Below, piece by piece: positions 61,336 through 62,237 of a DNA stretch of 62,237 nucleotides. The translations under genes and the position numbers were made by a program. Each line of letters opens with the position of its first letter. The first letter of the stretch is position 1. This DNA is from Planctomycetota bacterium (GTDB lineage Bacteria > Planctomycetota > J058 > JAJDCQ01), in contig JAJDCQ010000061.1 in assembly GCA_029260755.1 (NCBI GenBank), positions 1 through 62,237 of the forward strand, read 5' to 3'. Below the pieces are notes generated by a model. It saw only the letters and a program-made list of their open reading frames with translations, was not told the DNA's origin and did not search any database.

Positions 61336-62056
61336 AGGTCTTTCGCCGGAACGCGCGGCCCTGCCGCTCAAGATCTCGCCGAGCATCCTCTCGGGCGACT
61401 TCGCGGCCCTGCGCCAGGTCGCGGCCGACATGGAGCTGGCCGGCGCCGACATGCTCCACGTCGACGTGATGGACGGTCACTTCGTGCCGAACATCACGAT
61501 CGGGCCGCCGGTCGTGAAGAGCCTGCGGTCGGCGACCGACATGGCCCTCGACTGCCATCTGATGATCACCGACCCGCACCGCTACGTGGAGTCCTTCCTC
61601 GACGCGGGCGCCGACATCGTCACGTTCCACGCCGAGACGGCGACCGGCGACCCCGACGTCGCGCGGAAGGTCATCGACGCCTGCAAGGCGCGCGGCAAGC
61701 GCGTCGGGATCGCCCTGCGTCCCGACACGCCGGCCGAGGCGTGCTACCCGTGGCTCGCCGAGCTCGACATGGTGCTCGTGATGACGGTCTACCCCGGCTT
61801 CAGCGGGCAGAAGTTCATGGCGGACCAGATCCCGAAGATCGCGGCGGTCGCCGCGGCGGCCGCGGAGCGCGGCAACGCCGGCGTCGACATCCAGGTCGAC
61901 GGCGGGATCGGGCTCGCCACCATCGCAGAGGTCACCCGGGCCGGCGCGAACGTCTTCGTCGCCGGCAACGCCATCTTCAAGGCGGACAATCCGATCGCGG
62001 CGGTCAGCGCGATCCGCGGCGGAGCCGTCGCGGCGCGCACGACGCCGGTTGGCTAG
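61328..62056 (+). CDS. rpe: Ribulose-phosphate 3-epimerase
   Basis: A 242-residue TIM-barrel enzyme that interconverts ribulose-5-phosphate and xylulose-5-phosphate. ISPSILSGDF, the metal-binding HVDVMDGHFVPNITIGP, DCHLMI, TVYPGFSGQKF and the phosphate-binding VDGGI are present. The ATG lies inside the end of pgk (8-nt overlap), so translation is coupled. A repeat-element fragment begins just after the stop. Confidence 0.96.
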   Translation: MVEGLSPERAALPLKISPSILSGDFAALRQVAADMELAGADMLHVDVMDGHFVPNITIGPPVVKSLRSATDMALDCHLMITDPHRYVESFLDAGADIVTFHAETATGDPDVARKVIDACKARGKRVGIALRPDTPAEACYPWLAELDMVLVMTVYPGFSGQKFMADQIPKIAAVAAAAAERGNAGVDIQVDGGIGLATIAEVTRAGANVFVAGNAIFKADNPIAAVSAIRGGAVAARTTPVG

Positions 62057-62057
62057 A

Positions 62058-62108
62058 CCGTGGTGCGTGGTGGGCTCGCCTCCGGCGAGCAGGATGTCAC
62101 CACGGAGA
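62058..62108. repeat. Partial CACGGAG element at the right edge
   Basis: The perfect hairpin CTCGCCTCCGGCGAG (62075-62089) followed by AGGATGTCACCACGGAG matches, in opposite orientation, the right end of the element at 53195-53411. After CACGGAG the similarity stops abruptly at 62108 (AATGGG), as if the element were truncated or interrupted by an insertion. Confidence 0.55.
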
Positions 62109-62121
62109 ATGGGATGGGAAG

Positions 62122-62195
62122 GCCAACCTCCGTTCGCGGGATGCCGATAAGGCTCCCAGGAACAGCCGGGCTCGAGGCCCAGAACGGAGGTTGGC
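62122..62195. repeat. 14-bp perfect inverted repeat before a partial ORF
   Basis: GCCAACCTCCGTTC (62122-62135) and its exact complement (62182-62195) flank 46 nt. The right arm includes the GGAGG ribosome-binding sequence of the partial gene at 62196, so pairing would hide it. It may be part of the non-coding end of an insertion sequence. Confidence 0.5.
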
Positions 62196-62237
62196 GTGAC
62201 TCAGTCTATGGTGTCGTCGACGCGGATGACAGTCGGA
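62196..62237 (+). CDS. Partial gene, possible IS110-family transposase start
   Basis: Fourteen codons cut by the window edge: GTG, then TQSMVSSTRMTVG. GGAGG lies 5 nt before the GTG. The RMTVG ending is reminiscent of the strand that opens the DEDD RuvC-like domain of IS110-family transposases (TVGLDLGD-type). The identification rests on very few residues and on the abrupt end of a repeat element just upstream. It could be any short-leader gene. Confidence 0.35.
   Translation, partial: MTQSMVSSTRMTVG

Overview
The window is very GC-rich DNA with strongly GC-biased third codon positions. It reads as a chromosome segment of a Planctomycetota-like bacterium. This rests on three large Pkn-type Ser/Thr kinases fused to FG-GAP, WD40 or TPR sensor regions, HEAT-repeat secretory or membrane proteins, a zinc-ribbon/SUMF1 protein, a WGR/TIGR02996/LRR protein, PilMNO, and a compact set of housekeeping operons. 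Myxococcota is the main alternative; no rRNA is present to settle it.

Layout. 142-9647 (minus): a DUF2461 protein, a secreted HEAT-repeat protein, a complete peptide-type ABC importer (SBP, two permeases, two ATPases) and a tandem universal stress protein. 9727-17846 (minus): a secreted Pro/Glu-rich protein, then an operon of uvrC, an N-formylglutamate amidohydrolase-like gene, a zinc-ribbon SUMF1 protein and a small membrane protein, then a membrane-anchored HEAT protein. 18219-31105 (plus): kinase/FG-GAP, the pyrimidine genes pyrC-pyrR-pyrB, and kinase/WD40; coaX converges on them. 32200-43927 (plus): an accessory island, then a kinase with 16 TPRs. 43946-58628 (minus): an arrestin-fold membrane protein, obg, a second pyrR, an MnmE-like GTPase, rpmA-rplU, rng, pilO-pilN-pilM, ptsI-ptsH-ptsN-hpf, a metallophosphoesterase and truA. 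58962-62056 (plus): gap-pgk-rpe behind a good sigma70-like promoter, then what looks like the first codons of an insertion-sequence transposase.

The most interesting region is 32200-38716. Two adjacent genes encode exported proteins. The first (981 aa) contains a nucleoside-phosphorylase/MTAN-like domain. The second (543 aa) shows an Arg / Ser-x-Ser-Thr / Glu-x-Glu pattern like mono-ADP-ribosyltransferase toxins, plus a Glu-Glu-Leu-Thr-His motif. Both end in the same SAP-like helical motif followed by an Arg-rich tail. The next gene has a C-terminal SUFU domain, a fold known among immunity proteins of bacterial toxin systems. I propose a secreted NAD/nucleoside-directed effector pair with a linked SUFU protein. 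This is inference from motifs and order.

The intergenic spaces carry several repeat families: a ~193-bp element in two inverted copies (26213-26406, 36828-37020), a ~150-bp element with CAGATTACA-type terminal repeats (46295-46436, 55219-55380), a CACGGAG element (53195-53411, partial at the right edge), a perfect 26-bp palindrome (26531-26599) and scattered GGGGTCAGGTC motifs. No tRNA, rRNA or CRISPR array was recognised.
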